Source of the DNA: VRUE01 sp963824215
GTDB taxonomy: Bacteria > Actinomycetota > Thermoleophilia > Solirubrobacterales > 70-9
Direction of reading: 5' to 3'
Length of the DNA stretch: 64,000 nucleotides
Assembly (NCBI GenBank): GCA_963824215.1
Contig: CAWGOE010000001.1
Location: 930,001 to 994,000 of the forward strand
How positions within the stretch are numbered: position 1 is the stretch's first letter; every line of letters starts with the position of its first letter. Position numbers and translations under genes: made by a program. The notes beneath the pieces are model-generated. The model did no database searches. It saw nothing but the letters and a program-made list of their open reading frames with translations, and had not been told where the DNA came from. This document shows, piece by piece, positions 24,429-31,808 of this stretch.

Positions 24429-24563
24429 CTACTCATTTGCTCCCGCCTGGCAGCGGCACTCGTTGACGCCGGGCGGGCAGCACTTCGACTTCTTGGCCGA
24501 TGCGCAGCAGTTGGCCTTCTTCTCGGGGACGCAGCAGGAGACGATGGGTAGCGGGTTGCTCAC
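24429..24563 (-). CDS. 44-residue cysteine-rich peptide, metallothionein-like
   Basis: GTG 24563 overlaps the arsR stop by four bases (GTGA), so it is translationally coupled to the repressor. The 44 residues contain eight cysteines: three CC pairs at 10/11, 19/20 and 28/29, exactly nine residues apart, then C-R-C at 36-38, with lysines between (for example CCASAKKSKCCPPG). No signal peptide or membrane segment. It is not similar to a family I know. The composition and the position after an ArsR repressor suggest binding of a soft metal or of As(III) in the cytoplasm, as a buffer or as a carrier to the exporter encoded downstream. Confidence 0.7.
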   Translation of the reverse strand: MSNPLPIVSCCVPEKKANCCASAKKSKCCPPGVNECRCQAGANE

Positions 24564-24913
24564 GCCAGCCATGCAGAGAATTCCTCCAGCGCGCCCGGCA
24601 CTACGTAGTAATAGGCCCAGAGACCCTGCCGCTCGGAGGCGACTACGCCGGCGTCACGCAGGACCTTCAGATGGTGGGAGACGGTGGGTTGGGAGAGGTC
24701 AAACAGGGGCACCAGCTCGCAGACGCAGACCTTGCCGGCGTGCTTTCTCAATACGTCCACCAGTTGCAGGCGGATCGGATCGCCAAGTGCCTTGGCAATC
24801 GCCGCCAAGCGCTGCGCCTGCTCTCGCTGAACATCGGGGTAGACGACCGGCTCGCAACAGGGCTCGCCCGCCGCCCGCTTCGTTTTCGGCTCCAGCTCCA
24901 GATCGACAGCCAT
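24560..24913 (-). CDS. arsR: ArsR-family metal/metalloid-responsive repressor
   Basis: A 117-residue winged-helix regulator. AIAKALGDPIRLQLVDVLRK begins the HTH domain, KVCVCELVPLFDLSQPTVSHHLKVLR contains the Cys-x-Cys metal site (C63, C65) next to the recognition helix, and LWAYYYVVPGALEEFSAWL ends it. An extra pair C19/C20 (EPCCEP) near the N-terminus may complete a three- or four-thiolate As(III)-type site. It would repress its own operon (Cys-rich peptide, small ORF, exporter) and perhaps the divergent aquaporin, and let go when the metalloid binds. The ATG at 24913 is followed by MAVDLELEPK. Confidence 0.92.
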   Translation of the reverse strand: MAVDLELEPKTKRAAGEPCCEPVVYPDVQREQAQRLAAIAKALGDPIRLQLVDVLRKHAGKVCVCELVPLFDLSQPTVSHHLKVLRDAGVVASERQGLWAYYYVVPGALEEFSAWLA

Positions 24914-24968
24914 CTATTTACATATATCTATTGAAATCATAAATGTCAATGCTTAGTATCGCCGCCGA
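24914..24968. promoter_or_regulatory. AT-rich divergent promoter/operator of the arsR locus
   Basis: The 55 bases between arsR and the aquaporin gene are exceptionally AT-rich, with ATTTACATATATCTATTG and ATCATAAATGTCAATG containing the imperfect dyad ACATAT/ATAAATGT. ArsR operators are AT-rich imperfect dyads overlapping a promoter, so one site could control both directions. Confidence 0.55.
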
Positions 24969-25715
24969 ATGGATACTGCTCCGCTTTCCCGGCGCCTCCT
25001 TGCGGAGTTCCTTGGCTCAGCGTTCCTCGCCACCACCGTGGTTGGCTCGGGGATCGCCGCTGCGCAGCTCTCGCCTGGCGACACCGGCCTTCAGCTCTTG
25101 GAGAATGCGGCGGCAACGGCGGCAGGCCTGTTCACCTTCATCCTCATGTTCGGGCAGGTCTCGGGCGCCCACTTCAACCCCGTCGTTTCGCTGGTCGACG
25201 CCGCCTTCGGTGGCCTGCGCTGGCGCCACGCCTTCGCCTACATCCCTGCCCAGGTTGCGGGCTGCATCGCCGGGGCGATCGTCGCCAATGTGATGTTCGA
25301 CCTCTCGGCGATCAGTATTGCGACCACGCACCGCGCCTCGCCGCCGCACCTGCTCGCCGAGGTGATCGCGACCCTCGGACTGCTGCTGGTGATCTTTTCC
25401 CTGGCGCGGAGTGGGCGTGGCAACCTGGCGCCCGCCGCGGTCGGCGCCTACATCGGCTCGGCCTACTTCTTCACCAGCTCGACCAGCTTCGCCAACCCGG
25501 CGATCGACATCGGCCGCATGTTCTCCGACACCTTCGCCGGCATCGCCCCGGCCTCGGTCCCGGCCTTCGTCGCCGTGCAGCTCCTCGGCGGGGTGGTGGC
25601 GATCGCCGTGATCCGGGTGCTCTACCCCGACCTGACTCACGACGAGGCAGCGGAGGTCATGCTGCCGCACGCTGGTGAGCGACGTTTGCCCGACGCGACC
25701 TCTGTAACCACTTAG
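24969..25715 (+). CDS. MIP-family aquaporin/aquaglyceroporin
   Basis: A 248-residue channel with six transmembrane helices and the two half-helices: NPV in SGAHFNPVVSLVDA (about residue 67) and NPA in SFANPAIDIGRMF (about 178). The second motif lacks the usual Arg directly after the NPA (NPAID in place of NPAR-type), with Arg only five residues on, so the selectivity filter may be wide. In other bacteria (for example AqpS of Sinorhizobium meliloti) aquaglyceroporins beside arsR let As(III) flow out. Divergent from arsR with a shared AT-rich operator. Its stop overlaps the TGTAAC motif of the following operator. Confidence 0.88.
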   Translation: MDTAPLSRRLLAEFLGSAFLATTVVGSGIAAAQLSPGDTGLQLLENAAATAAGLFTFILMFGQVSGAHFNPVVSLVDAAFGGLRWRHAFAYIPAQVAGCIAGAIVANVMFDLSAISIATTHRASPPHLLAEVIATLGLLLVIFSLARSGRGNLAPAAVGAYIGSAYFFTSSTSFANPAIDIGRMFSDTFAGIAPASVPAFVAVQLLGGVVAIAVIRVLYPDLTHDEAAEVMLPHAGERRLPDATSVTT

Positions 25716-25747
25716 TAGCACCGCAGTTACAAACTGGACACCGGTGG
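25703..25747 (+). promoter_or_regulatory. TGTAAC-N17-GTTACA operator-like site ahead of the exported-protein cluster
   Basis: TGTAAC (25703-25708), 17 bases, GTTACA (25726-25731), followed by AACTGGACACC. The same arrangement with the same 17-base spacer precedes pstS (41031-41059), and the following bases also agree as GTTACAnAnnGnnCACC. It ends about 33 bases before the GTG at 25764. Probably the binding site of a shared regulator. Confidence 0.55.
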
Positions 25748-25763
25748 CCGGGACGATCCGGCT

Positions 25764-27743
25764 GTGCGCCTACGCCTCGCGATCGCCTGCGCCCCGTTAC
25801 TGCTGCTGGTTACCCCGGCGACCGCGCTGGCGATCGTCACCGATGTGCAGCCGATCGACGGGCCGAGCGGCGACGTGGTTGGCGTCGCCGATGCGGCGAT
25901 GTCCGAAGACGGCACCGGCGGCATCGTCTGGCTACGCCGGGTCGATGGCCACCCGCACGTCTTTGCCGCGCAGTTCAAAGCAGGCGTTTGGGGACCGCCG
26001 AAGCGGGTTGACGTTGGCCAGAGCTTCGACTCGAGCTGGCCACGGATCGGTGCTGGTGATCGGGGTCGCCTCGTCGTCACCTGGGTGCAGGAGTTCGGGC
26101 TCGAAAGCGATCGCCTTTTCTCGGCCAGCCTCGATCCCGGCGCTAACGGCTTCCAGGCCCCGGTCCCGATCGACTTCAACGTCGGCGAGGCGACCTCGAC
26201 CTTCCCTGATCTGGCAATGGCTCGCGGTGGACAGGCCTACCTCACCTATCGCGTGCTCACCGACACTAGTCCTGCCAACCCGCCCGGCTACGTTGGTGCC
26301 GACGTTCGTGTCGCCCGCTACAGCGGTCGCCTCTGGTCGGTGTTGGGCACGCCAGTCGACCGCAGCATCACGGCCCCGGTTCGCTTGCCGACTGAGGAGA
26401 ACTCGCCCAAGGTTGGGATCGACGTCCAGGGCGGTGGCGTCGTCGCATGGCAGGAGCCCGACGACGAATTCGTCGATCGCGTTTGGGCGCGGCGCCTGTT
26501 CGGCACTAGCACTGGAATCCCCCTGCAGGTCAGCCCATCGTCTTGGCAGGGCGCGCCGCTCCGGGGCGCCGCCGATGCCTTCTCGCTCGATGTCGCCGGT
26601 TTCGGCCAGGCTTCGGTTGCCTTTCGTCAGCAGCCAGGGCAGGCGAGCAAGCTCGACGCTGCGCGGGCGATGGTCAACGAGACCCCCGACGTCTTCTCGG
26701 AACTCTCCGGCAGCTTCGGCCAGCCATTGCTGATCGATGGGGGTGCGCAGGGCAACCTCGGTGCGCCCAGCGTCGGCGTTGACCCGCGCGGCCTGTTCGT
26801 CAGCGGCTTCTCCTCCGGCCCTACCTCGTTGCTCGGCTCTGGCGACGATGTTGCTGCCGAGCCGGTCAAGCGAATCGACGTGGGTGCGAGCTCGGCATCC
26901 GGCGATCCCCAGGTTGACTTGGCCGAAACCGGTGCCACTGTCGCGGCTTGGCGTGAGCTGCGCGCAGGCGTCGGGCTGATCGCAATTCAGGAGCGCCGTG
27001 CCGACGGCGTGGTCGAGCCCACCGAGCTGAGCGCACCGCACGGTGGCACGGTCGGGCGTTTCGTCCTCGGCGGCTCCGGCCTGGGCGACGCAATTGTCGT
27101 CTGGGAACAGGGCAGCGGTGCGAATGCGCAGATCGCCGCCACGGTGGTTGACGCGCCTCCCGACCCGTTCCTGGTCTTGCTGCCGGAAGGCTGGCAGCGA
27201 AAGAAGCGGATTCGCATTGCCTGGGATCACTCCCTCAATGCGATCGGCCGCGTCCGCTACTCGGTCAGCGTTGACGACGAGCCGGTGGTGGAAAACCGCA
27301 AAAGGCTCAGCGCCTATCTAAGCCGCGACGACATCGACGACGGGCGCCACACGATCCAGATCTTCGCCGTCGACGCGGCGGGGCAGGAGACGGGCAGCCG
27401 GTTCGGCCGGCTCAAAGTCGATCGGCACGGACCCGGGGTGAAGTTGCGCCGGCGGGGCTCCCGACTGACCGTCGTCATCTCCGACGGTCCACGCCGATCG
27501 ACTTCTGGCCTGAGGCGCGGTTCGGTGAAGGTGTCGTTCGGCGATGGTGGCGGAGCAAAGGCCTCGAGCTCGGCGCGGCGGGGGCGGCCCTCAGGGCGTG
27601 GCCGCCGTAAGGGCAAACAGAAGCCGCTCGTCGTCCGCGTCCGGCACACCTACGATCACAGCGGCCGCTATCGGGTGCGGGTGCGCGCACGCGACAAGGC
27701 GGGCAACGAGACCATCTACAGCCGCGAGGTCAGGGTGGGATGA
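25764..27743 (+). CDS. exported beta-propeller-like protein with basic Ig-like tail
   Basis: A 659-residue exported protein; GTG 25764 begins the signal peptide MRLRLAIACAPLLLLVTPAT (cleaved near ALA|IVTDV). Residues about 25-470 show repeated blocks ending in W-plus-hydrophobic strands (GGIVWLRRVDG, RLVVTWVQEFG, GGVVAWQEPDD, ATVAAWRELRA, AIVVWEQGSG), as in six- or seven-bladed propellers. Residues about 475-570 are an Ig-like domain (RIRIAWDHSLNAIGRVRYSV). A very basic Arg/Gly/Lys segment follows, then a PKD-like end (YDHSGRYRVRVRARDKAGNE). First gene of an operon; no strong ribosome-binding site, so it could be leaderless. Function unknown. Confidence 0.72.
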   Translation: MRLRLAIACAPLLLLVTPATALAIVTDVQPIDGPSGDVVGVADAAMSEDGTGGIVWLRRVDGHPHVFAAQFKAGVWGPPKRVDVGQSFDSSWPRIGAGDRGRLVVTWVQEFGLESDRLFSASLDPGANGFQAPVPIDFNVGEATSTFPDLAMARGGQAYLTYRVLTDTSPANPPGYVGADVRVARYSGRLWSVLGTPVDRSITAPVRLPTEENSPKVGIDVQGGGVVAWQEPDDEFVDRVWARRLFGTSTGIPLQVSPSSWQGAPLRGAADAFSLDVAGFGQASVAFRQQPGQASKLDAARAMVNETPDVFSELSGSFGQPLLIDGGAQGNLGAPSVGVDPRGLFVSGFSSGPTSLLGSGDDVAAEPVKRIDVGASSASGDPQVDLAETGATVAAWRELRAGVGLIAIQERRADGVVEPTELSAPHGGTVGRFVLGGSGLGDAIVVWEQGSGANAQIAATVVDAPPDPFLVLLPEGWQRKKRIRIAWDHSLNAIGRVRYSVSVDDEPVVENRKRLSAYLSRDDIDDGRHTIQIFAVDAAGQETGSRFGRLKVDRHGPGVKLRRRGSRLTVVISDGPRRSTSGLRRGSVKVSFGDGGGAKASSSARRGRPSGRGRRKGKQKPLVVRVRHTYDHSGRYRVRVRARDKAGNETIYSREVRVG

Positions 27744-29785
27744 GCATCGTCGTCCGCAGCTGCCTCGTTCTCGCGGTCGCGCTTGGTTTGCTCGCTGCAC
27801 CCGTGCACGCCGCAGCCTTTTTCGGCAACCCCACCACCGGGGCCCCCGGTGCCGAGTTGGTCTCTGCCGACTATGCCCGGCTCGAGCAGGGCGACGACAG
27901 GAGTGATTTCGCCGCGATCTCCGCCGATGGGCGGTACGTGGTGATCCAAACGCGCTCCCGCAACTTCTTCGCCGATGACGACCCCGATCCCCCCGGTGCC
28001 TTCCGATCTGGGGGGCTCTTCCGTTTCGACCTGCAGACGCGCACATTGGTCAAAGTCGCCGACGGCAGCTTCTTCGACGACGAGGACCCCAAACACCCGC
28101 TGATCGTTCGCGGCGCAGCCAACCCTTCGGTAAGCGGCAGCGGTCGCTTCGTCGCCTTCTCTACTGCTCAGCAGCTGGTCGCGACGGACACCAACGACAA
28201 CCTCGACGTCTACGTCCGCGACATGGACATGCCGATCAACGCGGCATCCGCCTTTGATCTCGTTTCGGCCAAGGACGGGGGTGACGCGCCTGCCGCCTAC
28301 GGACCGCCGGGCACGCCGTTTCCGGGCGGGAATCCAGGCGCCGACGTCACCCGCGGCGCGGCGATCAGCCTCGATGGCTCCAAGGTGGTGTTCCGCACCA
28401 CCGAATCGGCCTCCGACCTGCCCGACCGCGCCGGTGTCGAAACGCCGGGCTTCCAGGTCTTCGTTCGCGACCGCGGGGCGAACACGACCACCCTGGTCAC
28501 GCAAGCAATGGGTAGTGGCGATCCAGCCGGCGGCGCGGTTGGTCCCACCGGCATCAGCGGCGATGGCAGCACCGTCGTCTGGACCGGCCAAAACGCCCCC
28601 CTGCAAACCGTTTTCGTGGACGGGGAGAACGACGACCTGCCGGGTTTCTCCTACTACCTGTGGCGGAGGATCGCCGACGGACCTGCGGCCCCCACCAGAC
28701 GCATCACCGGTGCCGCCGACCCCGAGGATCCGTCCTGTGCTCCGTCAGGACCGGTGCCGTTTGATGAATTCACCCTCGGGCCCTGCTACGGCCCGCTTGG
28801 GCGTCCCGAGCTCGGTATAAGCGCCAACTCCACCTTGCTGCCCGCGATCAGTGCGGACGGACGCACCTTGGCGTACCTGACCAACTCCGGTCCGCGCCCG
28901 AACGTCGGCTCGGGAATCGGCCTCGATCTTTTCGTGACTGGCATGGGGGACGGGGTCACCCGCAAGGCATCGACGGTCGAGCTAACGCGGGAGGGAGGGA
29001 GCGGGACCGTCGAAACGGCGCCGATCGAGACCGTCGCGATGTCTGGCGACGGCAGGTATCTGGCAATCACCACCGCTCGCACCAAATTCACCCTTCCCGC
29101 TCTCGTCCAGCTCGGAGCGCAGCGCACCGTCGCCGACACTCAGGAGCTCTACGTCGTCGACCTTCAGAGCCGCGCGGTCGAGCGAGCGACGCGTTCGTTC
29201 AACGGCGGCGACATCGATTCCCCCGTGATCAGCGAGGCGACGCTCTCCAGTGATGGCAGCCGCATCGCCTTCGCAGCTTTCGCCGGCAACCTTTTCTTCG
29301 GCGACGCGAACCAGCAGCCCGACGCCTTCGTCGTCGCTCGCCAGCCCGATCCCGACCCGCGCCCCCCGGATCGCGGACCTGGCGCCACCGGACCGTCTGG
29401 GAGGATCGAATTCGACCGCGAAGGCCCCCAGATCGGGGTCCGGGTCAGCTCCAAAGCAGGTGGCGTGATTGAGCTGGCGGTGTCGGTGCCGGCTGCGGGG
29501 GGAGTTAAGGCTGTGGCAAAAGCGCGGGCGGGGCAGCCTCGCAAGCTACGCGCCCTGGCGACCGCCAGCAAGCGTGCGGCCGGCACGACTCGCAGCACGG
29601 TTCGCCTCTTGCTGCTCCCCGTCACTCGCTATCGCGGAGAGTTGCGTGAGCGCGAGACGATCCCCGGCCGGGTCTTCGTCAGCTACGTCGCCTCGCGCGG
29701 GGGACGCCGGGCCAATGCCTCACGTGGGGTTGTTTTCCGTCAGCAGTCAGCTCCTAAGAAACGCCGTCAGCGAGCTGAAAAGTGA
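27740..29785 (+). CDS. exported TolB/PD40-like beta-propeller protein
   Basis: A 681-residue exported protein overlapping the previous gene by four bases (ATGA). Signal peptide to about residue 24 (LLAAPVHA|AAFFG). Many PD40-type repeats: AAISADGRYVVIQTRSR, PSVSGSGRFVAFSTAQQ, AAISLDGSKVVFRTTES, GISGDGSTVVWTGQN, PAISADGRTLAYLTNSG, VAMSGDGRYLAITTART, ATLSSDGSRIAFAAFAG. A linker of Asp/Pro/Arg leads to a basic beta-rich C-terminal domain (from about 560). TolB-like propellers bind peptides or envelope partners. It is part of the operon beginning at 25764. Confidence 0.8.
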   Translation: MSIVVRSCLVLAVALGLLAAPVHAAAFFGNPTTGAPGAELVSADYARLEQGDDRSDFAAISADGRYVVIQTRSRNFFADDDPDPPGAFRSGGLFRFDLQTRTLVKVADGSFFDDEDPKHPLIVRGAANPSVSGSGRFVAFSTAQQLVATDTNDNLDVYVRDMDMPINAASAFDLVSAKDGGDAPAAYGPPGTPFPGGNPGADVTRGAAISLDGSKVVFRTTESASDLPDRAGVETPGFQVFVRDRGANTTTLVTQAMGSGDPAGGAVGPTGISGDGSTVVWTGQNAPLQTVFVDGENDDLPGFSYYLWRRIADGPAAPTRRITGAADPEDPSCAPSGPVPFDEFTLGPCYGPLGRPELGISANSTLLPAISADGRTLAYLTNSGPRPNVGSGIGLDLFVTGMGDGVTRKASTVELTREGGSGTVETAPIETVAMSGDGRYLAITTARTKFTLPALVQLGAQRTVADTQELYVVDLQSRAVERATRSFNGGDIDSPVISEATLSSDGSRIAFAAFAGNLFFGDANQQPDAFVVARQPDPDPRPPDRGPGATGPSGRIEFDREGPQIGVRVSSKAGGVIELAVSVPAAGGVKAVAKARAGQPRKLRALATASKRAAGTTRSTVRLLLLPVTRYRGELRERETIPGRVFVSYVASRGGRRANASRGVVFRQQSAPKKRRQRAEK

Positions 29786-29936
29786 ACTGTGAGTCATCAA
29801 CTGGTGTCAATTTGGAGACGTACTTGATAACCCTGTGTAACGCAAACGTAGAAGTCCTGTGAAGCGGCTTGACAGAGCCATATCGCGCCAACAACGCTGG
29901 CGCCGAAAGGTTCAGTCGACGAAAGGAATGACTCTG

Positions 29937-31808
29937 ATGAGCCGCACTCTTCGCGCCCCTGGACGGGGCTCGCGCGCTGCTTTGGCGGGGGCTCTTGCCC
30001 TGGCCGTGGCAGTGCTCGCGGCAGTTGGCCTGGCTCCACAGGCAAACGCCGCTTTCACCACTTCCGAATGCGAAGGCGAAAAAATCCTCGGCAGAGGCGC
30101 CTCCTTCGCGCAAGCCGCCCACGGTGCCTGGGAGATCCCCTTCCGCACCATCTACTGCGGGGGTATTGGTCCCGACATTGAATACGACCCGGCCGGGTCC
30201 GGCGCTGGGGTCAACGGGATGAAACTCCGCGGCGGCGCCGATCCTCGCTTCGGCGGCACCGACGACCCACTCAAAGCGCTGCAGAAGACCGAAATCAACG
30301 CCGGGACTGTCGCCGAAGGTGACGAGGGCTTGATCCATCAGATCCCGATTGCCGTCGGCGCGGTCGCCCCACTGGTCAACTTCCCCGACGGTTGCGACGT
30401 AGTCGACTTGCCGGCGGCAGCCAAAACCGCTGAACAGAACCTTGACGTCGATGCCACCGAAGACGACGTGGTCCGCGTGCGGTTCACGAAGGAACAGTGG
30501 GAGAAAGTCTGGGCCCAGAACGGTGGCGCGGTGCCCGGTGGCGCGGCTCCCTACGTGACTTGGCGCGACGTTTTCCCGACGCTCGACGACGAAGCGGCGT
30601 GTAAAAAACCGGTCATCCGTGTCGTCAGGTTCGACAACTCGGGCACGACCTTCGCGTTCAAGGATTACCTCCATCGGATCAACGGAGGCCGGGGCTGGAT
30701 CTCGACCTTCGAGAGCGGCGCCAACGGCAACAGGGAGTGGCCAGGTGCCACCTTCGGGCCGCGTACTGATTGTGCCGGGACTCCGAATGGACCTGGCGGA
30801 GGTGCTACGCAGGAAACCGACAACCTGACCAGCGCCTGTTCCAATAATGCCACCAACCTGACGGCGAAACTGATCGCCACCGACGGCTCGGTCGGCTACG
30901 CGGACATCGCCAGCGCTCGCGCCGGCAGTCCAAGCCTGGCGATCACCCCGGAGGCGAACGACAACGACACCTACTGGACGCAGCTCCCGAACGGTGAAGG
31001 CGACTTCGAAGAGCCGACGTTCGACGAGCAGAAAGGATTCCGTACCGATGGCCAGCGGGGTGCCAACTGCACGGAAACCGAATTCAACAACGTGCCGACC
31101 ACGACCCTGGACGAATGGGGCACCACGAGCGGTGTCGACTCGGACCAGGGCTATGGCATCTGCACCCTCACCTACGGCATGGCATGGGACGACTACTCGG
31201 ATCCTTACGGCGCCCTGCCGGCGGCACTCGAGGAGCAACGCGCACGGTCGGTGAAGGACTACTTCGAATTCATCACCACCGAAGGTCAGTCGCTGCTGTT
31301 CGCCAACGACTACGCGTCCTTGCCGACGGCCCCGTTGGACGTCCTCGCGATCGCCGAAGCAGGTGCCGCAGCGATCGGCTGGGATAAGAGCTCCGGCGGA
31401 GGCGGTGGAGGCGGCAGCACGCAGCCGCCGAGCGGAGGTGGTAGCACGCCTCCTCCTCCGGTGGTGAAGCCAGCCAGCAACTTCACCTTGCCGCGTAAAT
31501 CGATCTCGTCCAAAACCGGAGGCGCGACGATCTCGGTCAAGCTGCCAGGGCCGGGCCAGTTCGAGATGGTCGGTACGGCCAAAGTCGGCAAAAAACAGAT
31601 CAAAGTTGGCCGCACCGTTCTCAGTGCGAGCAAAGCCGGCACGTTCTCGCTTCAGCTCAAACCAAGCGCGGCCGCGAAGCAGCTGCTGCGTAAAAAAGGT
31701 TCGCTGAAAGTGAGTCTGCGGCTGACCTTCACCCCGACCGGCGGTGATGTGAACAGCTCGACGAGCTCGATCGTGTTGAAGCTCAAACAGAAAGGAAACA
31801 GTGGATAA
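29937..31808 (+). CDS. PstS-like periplasmic/surface phosphate-binding-fold protein with C-terminal beta domain
   Basis: A 623-residue exported protein. ATG 29937 is chosen over ATG 29928 because AAAGGA then stands nine bases away; signal peptide to about residue 37 (APQANA|AFTTS). The binding fold shows GRGASFAQAAHGAWEIPF, YDPAGSGAGVNGM, FGGTDDPL and VRFDNSGTTFAFKDYL, the last corresponding to the R-x-D-x-SGT phosphate loop of PstS. A Gly/Ser/Pro linker (about 482-515) connects to a C-terminal strand-rich domain ending VLKLKQKGNSG. It is about twice the length of the PstS encoded at 41136. It has its own leader with TGTAACG (29836-29842), and its stop overlaps the ftsH-like start. AAA and GAA codons dominate. 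Confidence 0.85.
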   Translation: MSRTLRAPGRGSRAALAGALALAVAVLAAVGLAPQANAAFTTSECEGEKILGRGASFAQAAHGAWEIPFRTIYCGGIGPDIEYDPAGSGAGVNGMKLRGGADPRFGGTDDPLKALQKTEINAGTVAEGDEGLIHQIPIAVGAVAPLVNFPDGCDVVDLPAAAKTAEQNLDVDATEDDVVRVRFTKEQWEKVWAQNGGAVPGGAAPYVTWRDVFPTLDDEAACKKPVIRVVRFDNSGTTFAFKDYLHRINGGRGWISTFESGANGNREWPGATFGPRTDCAGTPNGPGGGATQETDNLTSACSNNATNLTAKLIATDGSVGYADIASARAGSPSLAITPEANDNDTYWTQLPNGEGDFEEPTFDEQKGFRTDGQRGANCTETEFNNVPTTTLDEWGTTSGVDSDQGYGICTLTYGMAWDDYSDPYGALPAALEEQRARSVKDYFEFITTEGQSLLFANDYASLPTAPLDVLAIAEAGAAAIGWDKSSGGGGGGGSTQPPSGGGSTPPPPVVKPASNFTLPRKSISSKTGGATISVKLPGPGQFEMVGTAKVGKKQIKVGRTVLSASKAGTFSLQLKPSAAAKQLLRKKGSLKVSLRLTFTPTGGDVNSSTSSIVLKLKQKGNSG

